Shown here piece by piece: positions 26,583-36,251 of a stretch of DNA of 64,000 bases. Numbering within the stretch: the first letter of the stretch is position 1; each line of letters begins with the position of its first letter. Below the pieces are notes generated by a model, which saw only the letters and a list, made by a program, of their open reading frames with translations, did not search any database and was not told the DNA's origin. The stretch spans positions 124,001 through 188,000 of the forward strand of contig NZ_JANTOO010000020.1 in the NCBI RefSeq assembly GCF_024753545.1. Reading direction: 5' to 3'. Source of the DNA: Lysinibacillus pinottii (GTDB lineage Bacteria > Bacillota > Bacilli > Bacillales_A > Planococcaceae). The translations under genes were made by a program, and so were the position numbers.

Positions 26583-27580
26583 GATAATGCAATCACATCT
26601 TCTTTTGCGACATAACACTTATAGGTTGTTCCCATTTCAATTGAATCACCCTGTTGATGCAGTTGCTCCATTGTAAATATGGTTTCTCCCTCAAATGTTG
26701 TTCGAATGATATTGCCACTCATTAATGATTGTCTCGCTGTTCCTGTTATAGACAGATCGCCGTTTCTTTTATCGAAATGCAGAGCTTCTGGACGAATCGC
26801 AAATTTACGGGAGGTTTCTGGTAAAGATTCTCCGAGCATTCGCTCTAATACCTGTCGGGAAAAAACATTATAATGCCCGATAAAATTAGCAATAAATTCA
26901 TTATCAGGTTTTGTATAAATCTCAGTTGGTGTCCCACTTTGCGCAATACTGCCATTATTCATTACAAATATTCTGTCTGAAACAGCCATGGCCTCTTCCT
27001 GATCATGCGTTACTAAAATCATCGTCATATTGAGCTTCCGTTGAATGGCTCGTAAATCTGTTTGAAGCTTCTTTCGTATTTGAGCATCTAGCGCACTCAG
27101 TGGCTCGTCTAATAACAACACTTTAGGTCGAACAATTAAAGCTCGTGCTAGTGCAACACGTTGTTGTTGACCTCCCGATAGTTCTTTCGGATATGCGTGG
27201 GCTTTTTCACTTAAATGAACAAGCTCCAGCATATCTTGAACGCGTTTTTCTAAATCAACTGAATTCTCCTTTTGCATACGTAAGCCAAAGGCGACATTTT
27301 CTTGCACGGTCATATTCGGAAAAAGTGCATAGGATTGAAAAACCATCCCTACTTGGCGATCCTTAGGTTGTACACCATTCATATCTTTGCCTTCAATGGA
27401 AATAAGCCCTGCCGATGCATCTGTCAAGCCTGCGACAATGCGAAGAATCGTACTCTTTCCACAGCCACTTGGCCCTAATAAAGTAATAAATTCACCTTTG
27501 TCAATTTTCATATTAATATTCGATAAAACAGTTGATGACCCATAGTTTTTATGAAGCCCTTCAATAACAAGATAACTCAT
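26579..27580 (-). CDS. ABC transporter ATP-binding protein (iron/polyamine/phosphonate-type importer)
   Basis: A 333-aa ATPase with Walker A GPSGCGKST, Q-loop FQSYALFP, signature LSGGQQQRVALARAL, Walker B VLLLDEP and a switch histidine in VTHDQEEAM, followed by a TOBE-like C-terminal domain with FAIRPEAL. It belongs to the MalK/PotA/FbpC import class. It is translationally coupled (4-bp overlaps) to the permease before it and the DeoR gene after it. Confidence 0.93.
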   Translation of the reverse strand: MSYLVIEGLHKNYGSSTVLSNINMKIDKGEFITLLGPSGCGKSTILRIVAGLTDASAGLISIEGKDMNGVQPKDRQVGMVFQSYALFPNMTVQENVAFGLRMQKENSVDLEKRVQDMLELVHLSEKAHAYPKELSGGQQQRVALARALIVRPKVLLLDEPLSALDAQIRKKLQTDLRAIQRKLNMTMILVTHDQEEAMAVSDRIFVMNNGSIAQSGTPTEIYTKPDNEFIANFIGHYNVFSRQVLERMLGESLPETSRKFAIRPEALHFDKRNGDLSITGTARQSLMSGNIIRTTFEGETIFTMEQLHQQGDSIEMGTTYKCYVAKEDVIALS

Positions 27581-28362
27581 AGATTTGTAGCACCTTTCGA
27601 TCGTTTCGTTACTAAAGCAATGACAAATGTTAATAAACCCATCAGCACGATATAAATGAAAACTACTGCACTAGCAATATGTCCACTAGTACTAAGTTTT
27701 TTCATTAAATAAATTTGAACTGTTTCAAAGCGAGAGCCAACAACAAGATTAATTAAGACAAATTCACCAAATAAAACAGAGAAAGATAACAGCGCACCTG
27801 CAAATAAGCCTGGATAAACAGTAGGCAGTAAAATTTTTGTGAACGCTTGCCTTTTAGATGCCCCAAGTAATTGAGCTGCATCAAGAAGCTGCCTTGCATC
27901 TATATTTCGCAAACTATTTCGTGTGCCCTGATAGATATAAGGTAGAATTCCAACAACATAGGCCCCTAGAACAACGAAAATCATCGGTATCCCTATTTGA
28001 CTATAAACACGGATAAGCCCAACCGCTAAAATGATTCCTGGGAAAGAATAGACCATGACAACGGCCATCTGTATCCATTTTTCATACGTTGGAAAGTACA
28101 AGACAATAACGAAGATGGCTGGCACAATAACGAGGAGTGCGATACTAACAGCACCACCTGCTAGCAATACTGAACGTCCAAATGCCTGAATAAATTCACT
28201 ATCCTGAAACAATGTGGAAAACCATTTTAATGTAAATCCTTCTGGTAATATAGTTGAATTCCATTTTGATGCGAAAGCGTAGAGCATCGTTGCTAGAACG
28301 GGCAATATAAGATACCCCATTAACAGGAGGAAAAATAAATCAGCCAAGCCTCGCTTTTTCAT
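27577..28362 (-). CDS. ABC transporter permease, second subunit
   Basis: A 261-aa BPD-type permease with about six membrane helices. The EAA-like loop AAQLLGASKRQAFTKILLPTVYPG contacts the ATPase. It resembles the PotC/FbpB class of permeases. It overlaps its partner permease and the ATPase by 4 bases on either side. Confidence 0.88.
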   Translation of the reverse strand: MKKRGLADLFFLLLMGYLILPVLATMLYAFASKWNSTILPEGFTLKWFSTLFQDSEFIQAFGRSVLLAGGAVSIALLVIVPAIFVIVLYFPTYEKWIQMAVVMVYSFPGIILAVGLIRVYSQIGIPMIFVVLGAYVVGILPYIYQGTRNSLRNIDARQLLDAAQLLGASKRQAFTKILLPTVYPGLFAGALLSFSVLFGEFVLINLVVGSRFETVQIYLMKKLSTSGHIASAVVFIYIVLMGLLTFVIALVTKRSKGATNL

Positions 28363-29204
28363 TTAAGCTTCCTCCTTGTGTTTGAGATGCTCCACTCACT
28401 AATTAACATCGCCGTTACCATCGATACGGCTAAAATGACCGCAATTGCACTTGCTAGCTCTGGTTGGGCAAAGATATCACCTTTAATTAATGAGCCAATA
28501 CGAATCGCCACTAAATTGTAATTACTGCTAGTCAGTGCATAGGCTGAGGCATACGCACCCATAGCATTAGCAAATAATACACTAAAAGTTCCGACAATCC
28601 CTGGAAGCATCACGGGTAGACCAATTTTCCTCCAAAACTGCCAACTGGATGCCCCTAAAAGTGCAGCTGCCTCCTTCCACTGCTGCTGGATTCCATCATA
28701 AATCGGATATAACAGCATAAGCGATAGTGGAAGCTGAAAGTAAATATAAATTAATAAAAGGCCACCCCAACTATAAAGTGAAAATGATGACAGTGCATCG
28801 ATATCCCATTTTTCAAATAACAGTGTAAATAAACCACTGTTGCCAAGTAACACGATAAAGGCAAAAGCTAACGGAATACCCGAAAAATTAGATGTTAAAT
28901 TTGTTAGTATTAAAATTTTCTCTCTCACTGGCTCAGAAAACTTCATCATCGCATAGACCGCGAACAATGTAACCATTAACGCGATAATAGCTGAAATGAT
29001 GGATAAGGTAATACTATTTTTAAAACCTTGTAAAATATAGCCGTTCGTAAAGACAGCCTTGTATTGCGTTAGCGTGAAGCCATCACTATTTTGAAAGCTA
29101 GTTATGAGCATATACAATAAAGGGACAAGGAAAAATAATAATAGTAATACTAGAAAAGGAGAAAGCCAGGCAATGGATTGCCGCTTCGATATCAACACAA
29201 TCAC
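28359..29204 (-). CDS. ABC transporter permease, first subunit
   Basis: A 281-aa permease with about six helices and the EAA-like loop AAALLGASSWQFWRKIGLPVMLPG. It pairs with the following permease. The beginning has several candidate starts (GTG 29204, GTG 29198, TTG 29195) without a clear ribosome site. A perfect 13-bp hairpin precedes it. Confidence 0.87.
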   Translation of the reverse strand: MIVLISKRQSIAWLSPFLVLLLLFFLVPLLYMLITSFQNSDGFTLTQYKAVFTNGYILQGFKNSITLSIISAIIALMVTLFAVYAMMKFSEPVREKILILTNLTSNFSGIPLAFAFIVLLGNSGLFTLLFEKWDIDALSSFSLYSWGGLLLIYIYFQLPLSLMLLYPIYDGIQQQWKEAAALLGASSWQFWRKIGLPVMLPGIVGTFSVLFANAMGAYASAYALTSSNYNLVAIRIGSLIKGDIFAQPELASAIAVILAVSMVTAMLISEWSISNTRRKLK

Positions 29205-29234
29205 TTCTTTCTATAATTACTGCTGCCCAAGGGG

Positions 29235-29271
29235 ATAATAGTCGCTCTAGCCTAACAGGAGCGACTATTAT
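29235..29271 (-). other. Intra-operon hairpin between hydrolase and permease genes
   Basis: ATAATAGTCGCTC (29235-29247) pairs perfectly with GAGCGACTATTAT (29259-29271) around an 11-base loop, just after the hydrolase stop codon. The minus strand continues with CCCC, not T, so it should not terminate efficiently. It may protect the 3' end of a processed mRNA for the binding protein and hydrolase. Confidence 0.6.
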
Positions 29272-29274
29272 GAT

Positions 29275-30111
29275 TTAAACCTCTTTTGCTGTATATACAC
29301 CTTCAAGTAAAAGTGGCACCATTTCATCAGTAGGCTCCATCTTCAATAAATGACAGCATAGTGGTGCAATTTGTAATTGGGAAACAACACCCTCATTTAT
29401 CCCTGCCTTGACAGAATCGGCGATTACAAACAGTGGAACATAACGATCCTCATCCGTTGTTCCTCCATGATTGCCATCACTCGTCATGCCATGATCAGCT
29501 GTAACAATGACCTCATACCCTTGTGCCATACATTTTGGAATGAATAATGATAATATGGCATCCATCGCTAAAACACGATTGCGATATTGTGCGGAATCCG
29601 CAGTAAATTTATGACCATCATCATCAACATTCATCGGATGAATATAAAGGAAATCAGGCTGCTTTTCATCCATTAACCAGGCTGCATCTGCAAATACATG
29701 ACTATCCGGATAATGATCCTCAAAATAGAACAATCCATTGTCAATTGGTAAGGATGTATCCAGTTGAATTCTGTCAGCCATATGGTTAAATGGCGCTCTG
29801 TTATAAAGTTCACTTACCCAATAATAGGCTGAGGCTGCTGTAGACAATCCGTGTTCCTTTGCAACGTGAAAGACACTTTTTTGAGTCGATAAACGGACGG
29901 TCATATTACTTGTGACACCATGAACAATTGGGGGTGTCCCTGTTAAAATGGTTTCATATAATGGTCTAGATAACGCAGGAACCTCCGAACAAATTTTATA
30001 GCGGGCTGCTACCTTTCGCTCTACTAAATGGTGTAAAAATCCCATATGGGAACAAGCAGTATCAAAGCGTAGTGCATCAACGACAATTAAAACTACTTTC
30101 TTATTTTGCAT
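29275..30111 (-). CDS. Alkaline phosphatase superfamily phosphoesterase (nucleotide pyrophosphatase-like)
   Basis: A 278-aa metal-dependent hydrolase. Candidate ligands and nucleophile are all visible: Asp12 in VVDALRFD, Ser48 in ALSRPLYETILTG, Asp163 and His167 in NVDDDGH, Asp206-His207 in TADHG and His215 in GNHGG. This is the type I phosphodiesterase/phosphonoacetate hydrolase pattern, without signal peptide, so it works in the cytosol on an imported substrate. It overlaps the binding-protein gene by 11 bases. Whether it cleaves a phosphodiester, phosphomonoester or C-P bond cannot be told. Confidence 0.82.
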   Translation of the reverse strand: MQNKKVVLIVVDALRFDTACSHMGFLHHLVERKVAARYKICSEVPALSRPLYETILTGTPPIVHGVTSNMTVRLSTQKSVFHVAKEHGLSTAASAYYWVSELYNRAPFNHMADRIQLDTSLPIDNGLFYFEDHYPDSHVFADAAWLMDEKQPDFLYIHPMNVDDDGHKFTADSAQYRNRVLAMDAILSLFIPKCMAQGYEVIVTADHGMTSDGNHGGTTDEDRYVPLFVIADSVKAGINEGVVSQLQIAPLCCHLLKMEPTDEMVPLLLEGVYTAKEV

Positions 30112-31189
30112 GGATTAACACCTGCTCCTGATATAATTGTGGAATTTGCTTTGTTGTATCTTCCCATTTCTTTTGATCGTTTACTGGTTGAGCATTGTTA
30201 TACATATCAGCTGGTAACAATAAATCTTTTACATCCTGTGGTAGGTCCACCTTGTCTCGAATTGGTCTTGCATAGCCTTTTGCTAAATTTTCTTGACCTG
30301 CATCAGATAAAATATATTCACGTGCTAGCATGGCTGCATGTGGGTTTTTAGCATACTTATTAATGATCGTTGCATAGCCCGAAGTAACAGAACCCTCTTT
30401 CGGTATCACTACATCAAAACGTTCCTCATCAATTTGGTGACGATAGCCTAATGCATTAAAATCCCATAAGATAGCGACATCAATTTCTCCCTTTTCTAAA
30501 TTTGCGACAGATGGGTCACCCTGTAATCTACCTTGCTTCGCTAACTCTGCAAAAAAATCAATCCCGGGTTGAATATTGGACTCATCTCCACCAAAAGCCA
30601 TGGCAGCAGCTAAAATGGCAAACTGTGCTTGGTTAGCTGTTAATGCATCTCCAATACTGACTGTATAATTGCCATTTTTTAAATCCTCCCACGATTTCGG
30701 AGCATCTTTTACATTATTTTTATCTGTTAAAAATGAAATAGTTCCTGTATAGCCTACAATCCAATGGCCTTCATTGTCTTTTGCCCAATCAGGTATCTCT
30801 TCCCAATAAGAAGTTTTGTATGGTAATGTGAGGCCCTTGTCCTTAGCAATCGGACCAAAAGCAATCCCTACATCACCAATATCTGCTGTAGCATCATCTT
30901 TCTCTGCTTCAAACTTAGCTAATTCTTCAGCACTCGACATATCTGTATCTTTGTGTTTAATGCTATATTCAGTTCCTAGCTCCTCCCAAGTCTCCACCCA
31001 GTTCGCCCATGTATCAGGCATACCAACAGAATTGACAGCCCCCTCTTCCTTTGCTTTTGTCGTAATTTCTTCAAGCGTTACATCTTCCTTTACCTCATTT
31101 GTACCTGATGAACTGTCTGAACAAGCTGCCAACATGGAAATGGCTAATGCACCAATTAAGCCTTTTTTCCACAACTTTTGAATTGCCAT
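30101..31189 (-). CDS. Extracellular solute-binding lipoprotein, family 1 (Fe/thiamine/phosphonate type)
   Basis: A 362-aa lipoprotein with lipobox SMLAAC (Cys23) followed by a family 1 binding-protein fold; segments ADIGDVGIAFG, SWEDLKNGNYTVSIGD and EYILSDAGQENLAKGYARP are typical of AfuA/PotD/PhnS-like proteins. It captures the operon's substrate outside the cell. The ATG at 31189 has GGAGGG eight bases upstream; the open frame to 31258 is unlikely. No iron-binding tyrosine pair is evident, and the neighbouring phosphoesterases point to an organophosphate. Confidence 0.87.
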   Translation of the reverse strand: MAIQKLWKKGLIGALAISMLAACSDSSSGTNEVKEDVTLEEITTKAKEEGAVNSVGMPDTWANWVETWEELGTEYSIKHKDTDMSSAEELAKFEAEKDDATADIGDVGIAFGPIAKDKGLTLPYKTSYWEEIPDWAKDNEGHWIVGYTGTISFLTDKNNVKDAPKSWEDLKNGNYTVSIGDALTANQAQFAILAAAMAFGGDESNIQPGIDFFAELAKQGRLQGDPSVANLEKGEIDVAILWDFNALGYRHQIDEERFDVVIPKEGSVTSGYATIINKYAKNPHAAMLAREYILSDAGQENLAKGYARPIRDKVDLPQDVKDLLLPADMYNNAQPVNDQKKWEDTTKQIPQLYQEQVLIHAK

Positions 31190-31225
31190 GTGTTGGACCC
31201 TCCATTTGTTTTGGTTTATTTTTAT

Positions 31226-31265
31226 TTGCTTACATCCGTAATGGTATAAAACAAACATTAAGCAA
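31226..31265 (-). promoter_or_regulatory. Inverted repeat in the operon promoter region
   Basis: TTGCTTA (31226-31232) and TAAGCAA (31259-31265) are symmetric copies 26 bases apart upstream of the binding-protein gene. They might bind the operon's DeoR regulator. No consensus promoter is clear nearby. Confidence 0.3.
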
Positions 31266-31376
31266 GTATGGAGGTCATTAAAATATTTAGTAAAAATTAT
31301 TGAGAAATTATAAAATCTATGAATGTAAATAATAATTGAAGGAGAATTGTAAAATGGAAGGAAGGAGATAAGGAGA

Positions 31377-31430
31377 AATCTAGTTCTGTATGTGCACGTT
31401 TGTTTGAAGAGACGTACACATACCTAGATT
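31377..31430 (-). other. Long imperfect inverted repeat at the 3' end of the 125-aa gene
   Basis: AATCTAG, GTATGTG and ACG on the left (31377-31398) match CGT, CACATAC and CTAGATT on the right (31413-31430), with small interruptions. It overlaps the stop of the 31429 gene. It has no T-tail, so it is either a weak terminator-like structure or a regulatory site. Confidence 0.4.
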
Positions 31431-31806
31431 ATTTGGAGAGACCTAAAAAATTTGCATATGTATGCGGCTCATTTTCCTTTAAAATTGTTAAAAATGTAAA
31501 CGCTAGTTGAACAACAGACCACCATCTCATATTATAAGACATTTCAAAACGAGCGGGTTCTAACGTAAAGACATCCTGAAAAATAGTCATTGGTTCTATT
31601 TGCTCATCCTTTAAAATAGACAAAAAGCCCAAAAATAACGAATGATCTTTGACCTCTATCAGTTTGCCCTCTACTAGCGCGTCAATATTTTCAGGTTGTT
31701 GAAAATTACAGTGTGTTGCCACATACCGCTCTAAATTCTGAGCACGCTGCCTTTCTTCACGTTCCCTTTTCTTTGCAATAAAATCAATGACGTTATTCAC
31801 GTGCAT
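31429..31806 (-). CDS. Hypothetical protein, 125 aa
   Basis: Not recognised. The soluble product has a charged N-terminal helix (IDFIAKKREREERQRAQN) and an aromatic-rich C-terminal half (MRWWSVVQLAFTFLTILKEN) with no signal peptide or catalytic motif. GAGGCG precedes a possible ATG at 31806 and, at better distance, a GTG at 31800; the open frame further upstream is A-rich and unlikely. It stands alone between korAB and the uptake operon. Confidence 0.6.
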   Translation of the reverse strand: MHVNNVIDFIAKKREREERQRAQNLERYVATHCNFQQPENIDALVEGKLIEVKDHSLFLGFLSILKDEQIEPMTIFQDVFTLEPARFEMSYNMRWWSVVQLAFTFLTILKENEPHTYANFLGLSK

Positions 31807-31964
31807 CGCCTCTTTTTTTTCTTTTATTGTAGCATTTTCGGGGAGATTTTTACCTCTACCAGCCCCTTCTATTTGTTTTAGATTCACAACTTGAATATGA
31901 TTTCACATATTTTTTGTATCTTTACTGCTGTTTTCTAACTCTATAAGCAATACATTCATACAAC

Positions 31965-32000
31965 CAAAAAAGCATTTGGACTATTACCAGTCCAAATGCT
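31965..32000 (-). terminator. korAB terminator
   Basis: AGCATTTGGACT and AGTCCAAATGCT (31971-32000) pair over 12 bp around a 6-base loop; six T follow on the minus strand. Confidence 0.92.
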
Positions 32001-32014
32001 TTGATTCTAGCATT

Positions 32015-32880
<866 letters not shown>

Positions 32881-32881
<1 letters not shown>

Positions 32882-34620
32882 TAGCGAGTCAACTCCTTCA
32901 CACGATTTTCTAATTCACCTGGCAAGAATGGTGTACCATTATATTTAGTGATTGTCGCGATTTTATCGTGACCACCTATGTTCATCTTCATAATGTTTGC
33001 CAATTGACCCGTATAGTTATTTTCCACAACGATTACTTTTTTCGCTTTCGCTACAAGTGGTGCCATTTCCGCAGATGGGAATGGATGAATTAAGCGAACA
33101 TGTGCATGATTAACTTTCATTCCTTGCACATTGAGTCGTTCTTGTACTTCTTCAATAGCGCCCCTTGTTGAGTTAAAGCCTACTAATAAAATATCCGCCT
33201 CTTCATGTGGAGCATTCACAAACACTGGATTATCAAATTTCAAATTCTCTAACTTACGGAAGCGTTTATCCATTTGAGTTTGACGATTACCCGTTGCTTC
33301 AGATGGCTTCCCTGTTTCATCATGTTCCACGCCTGTAACGTGGTGAATACCATGTAATGTACCAGGTAATACCCGAGGTGAAACCCCATCTTCAGTATCT
33401 TCATAGCGTTTGAAATAGGCTTTATCAGCGGCTTCTTCAAGATCATCAATCACAATTTTACCACGACGAATTTCAATCTTACTGTAATCAAATGGTTCTA
33501 CAGATTGTTTCCCTAACGATAATTGTAAATCAGTCATTAAGATAACTGGTAATTGCAATTCCTCCGCAATATTAAATGCTTGAATTGTGTCAAAGAATGC
33601 TTCCTCCATTGTAGAAGGTGCAAGAACTACTTTAGGAATTTCGCCATGTGTTCCGTATAGCATTGCCATTAAGTCTGATTGTTCTTGCTTTGTTGGTAGC
33701 CCAGTTGAAGGACCTCCGCGTTGTGTATCCACGACCACTAATGGCTGCTCCGTCATACCTGAAAGACCAATTGCTTCCATCATCAGTGAAAGACCAGGTC
33801 CAGCCGATGCTGTAAAGGAGCGAACACCACCAAAGTTAGCGCCAATCGCCATTGTTGCTGCGGCAATCTCATCTTCTGTTTGGATGACTGTGCCGCCGAA
33901 TTTTGGTAGTTTCTTAATTAGATACTCCATAATTTCAGAAGCTGGTGTAATTGGGTAGGCTGCCATAAAGCGTGTCCCAGCTGCTAATGCACCAAGTGCT
34001 ACTGCATCATTACCAATCATAAACATCCGACGTTTTCCATCTGCTGGAGAAAGCTCCCATGCACCTACACGATCACCTAACAGCTCATTCATGATTTGAC
34101 GACCACGAGTAATGGCCTCCATGTTTTTTTGAACGACCTCTTCGCCCTTTTTCCCAAAAATATCATCGACAACATTTTGGAACACTGCGTCCTCTAGGTT
34201 TAGCAATGATGCGGTTGCACCGATGGCTACCATGTTTTTCATCAATGAAGTGCCAAGCTCTGCTGCTATTTCTGTAAACGGTACAACAAATAATGGAGCC
34301 TTTGAATCTTCTGGTTTAACAGGATCAAATTTGGCATCCGCTAAAATAACACCATTTTCTGTAAGCTCTTTATAATTGACATCGATTGTTTCCTGATCGA
34401 ACGCCACTAAAATATCTAAATCATCCGCAATTGCACGTACTTCTGTTGGACGAACTGTAATTTTATTATTCGTATGGCCACCTTTAATTCGAGAAGAGAA
34501 GTGACGATAACCGTATAGGAAATAGCCTAGACGATTCATTGCCATTGAGAAAATCTCACCTGTACTCTCAATCCCTTCACCCTGTTGCCCACCGACTTTC
34601 CATGAAAGCTGATGTAACAT
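32881..34620 (-). CDS. korA: 2-oxoacid:ferredoxin oxidoreductase, fused gamma-alpha subunit
   Basis: A 579-aa subunit with the gamma domain at the N-terminus (about 1-190; KVGGQQGEGIESTGEIFS) fused to the PFOR alpha domain (YPITPASEIMEYL, GPGLSLMMEAIGLS) and a C-terminal transketolase-C-like region. This gamma-alpha fusion is the usual two-gene KOR of aerobic Firmicutes. In relatives korAB lies between spoVS and miaB; here it is next to spoVS but separated from miaB by an inserted region. Confidence 0.93.
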
Positions 34621-34828
34621 GTCAACAACTCCTTAAATCCAATGTGTACTATTATTTTTCCTTCATAAGTTTAACACGAAGAAACCTTCTGCACTATTGT
34701 TTCTCAACGATTTAGGCGAAAATCAGACCTTTGACTGAAAATCCTGTTCATAAAGTTGTAATTTTCAAATCTAAGCAAAATAACGAACCTATTTCAAGTG
34801 ACATCTATCATATGTAAACAGGAAAACG

Positions 34829-34868
34829 AAAAAATGCCCGTCACTTATTATGTGACAAGGCATTTTAC
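34829..34868 (-). terminator. spoVS terminator
   Basis: AAAATGCC/GGCATTTT with inner GTCAC/GTGAC form a hairpin (34831-34866), followed by T on the minus strand. Confidence 0.82.
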
Positions 34869-34878
34869 TTATTACTTT

Positions 34879-35145
34879 TTATCGAATACGTTTTTCCACT
34901 AGCAGCTTCAAGGCTGTACGTTCTTCACCAGCAATTAAAATATCGGCAAACGCCGGCGCGCAAATTAAATCTGTGCCACTTGGCGCTACAAATCCGCGTG
35001 CGATGGCCACTGCTTTCACGGCTTGGTTAAGTGCACCTGCCCCAACTGCTTGCATTTCTGCTTGCCCTTTTTCTCTGATTACCGCGACTAATGCACCTGC
35101 AACTGAATTTGGATTAGAGCGTGATGATACTTTTAATGAATCCAC
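34879..35145 (-). CDS. spoVS: Stage V sporulation protein S
   Basis: An 88-aa Alba-fold protein nearly identical in pattern to B. subtilis SpoVS (86 aa): SNPNSVAGALVAV, GAGALNQAVKAVAIARGFVAPSG-type core and GEERTA. It influences septation and coat assembly during sporulation and likely binds nucleic acid. It starts at GTG with GGAGG eight bases upstream. It follows ymdB, as in B. subtilis. Confidence 0.96.
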   Translation of the reverse strand: MDSLKVSSRSNPNSVAGALVAVIREKGQAEMQAVGAGALNQAVKAVAIARGFVAPSGTDLICAPAFADILIAGEERTALKLLVEKRIR

Positions 35146-35323
35146 AATTATTCCTCCCCGTTTCGCGAATAGTGTTTACGCTCAACAACTCATGTCCCCC
35201 TTTTTGGACCTCAAGTTATTGTCCGTAGCACATTTTATGCGCCGCAAGACGGAAATAGACTAGTTTCACAAAGAATCCTGTTTCCTCGGAAAAAGTGCTG
35301 TAAATCAACATTCTTCGACTTAT

Positions 35324-36121
35324 TTATCCTTGAAATGGATAATCTTCATTTATATAAATGCGTTCACAGGATTTAGCCTTCCCTGTTTGATTATCAATCT
35401 CTACAAAGAAACCACTTAATACCTCACGCCCTTTTTTCGGTACTTCAAAACGAGAAGGCATATTTGTTTGGAATTTATAAATGACACTTTCCTTCGTCAT
35501 CCCTAAAATCTCATCATACGGACCTGTCATACCTACATCCGTAATGTAAGCTGTACCATTAGGATAGATACGAGCATCTGCTGTTTGAACATGTGTATGT
35601 GTCCCAACAACGGCAGAAGCCTTCCCATCTAAGTGCCAGCCAAGTGCAATCTTTTCACTAGTTGCCTCCGCATGGAAATCTACAAATACAAGCGGTGACG
35701 TTTGACGAGCTTCTTCAATCAATTTTTCTGCCATTGCAAATGGATCCTCATGTGGTGGTAAAAATACACGACCATGTAAATTAATGACAGATATTGTCAC
35801 ACCATTTTTAGAAATTTGCACCATACCTTTACCTGGCGCTTCTTCAGAAAAATTGGCTGGACGTATTAAATAATCAGCATCATCAATAAAATCAAATATA
35901 TCTTTATTATCCCATGTATGATTACCCATTGTAATAACGTCTACACCCATTTGTAACAGGTCATTATAAATATTACGTGTAATTCCTCGACCTGCCGCAG
36001 CATTTTCACCATTGGCAATGACAACATCGACATTATATTTCTTTTTTAAACGAGGTAAATATTTCTCTACCGCATCTCGACCAATTGAACCAACAATATC
36101 GCCAATAAATAAAACTTTCAT
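35324..36121 (-). CDS. ymdB: Cyclic-nucleotide phosphodiesterase YmdB
   Basis: A 265-aa metallophosphoesterase with FIGDIVG, NGENAA, GNHTWD, DFHAEAT and GTHTHVQTAD, the binuclear-metal motifs of YmdB. In B. subtilis it hydrolyses 2',3'-cyclic nucleotides and is needed for biofilm matrix expression and nanotube formation. The ATG at 36121 gives the usual N-terminus; a GTG at 36133 adds four residues. It normally follows rny directly; here the polysaccharide locus separates them. Confidence 0.95.
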   Translation of the reverse strand: MKVLFIGDIVGSIGRDAVEKYLPRLKKKYNVDVVIANGENAAAGRGITRNIYNDLLQMGVDVITMGNHTWDNKDIFDFIDDADYLIRPANFSEEAPGKGMVQISKNGVTISVINLHGRVFLPPHEDPFAMAEKLIEEARQTSPLVFVDFHAEATSEKIALGWHLDGKASAVVGTHTHVQTADARIYPNGTAYITDVGMTGPYDEILGMTKESVIYKFQTNMPSRFEVPKKGREVLSGFFVEIDNQTGKAKSCERIYINEDYPFQG

Positions 36122-36251
36122 TTTTTCAACCACTCTTTCTTTCCATTACGTCTCTAAAAATTTGCCTTTAGAGACTTTACGTACCTTGAATAACATCATT
36201 AATTGTAACGCTAGGTGGAGGATTAAGCAAAATAAAATAAAAATCTGGCCA

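Noticed and set aside
35146..35323. SigH promoter for spoVS
   Set aside because: AGGAWW-like and GAAT-like pieces occur, but none have the required spacing for RNAGGAWWW and RNNGAAT, so no promoter is called.
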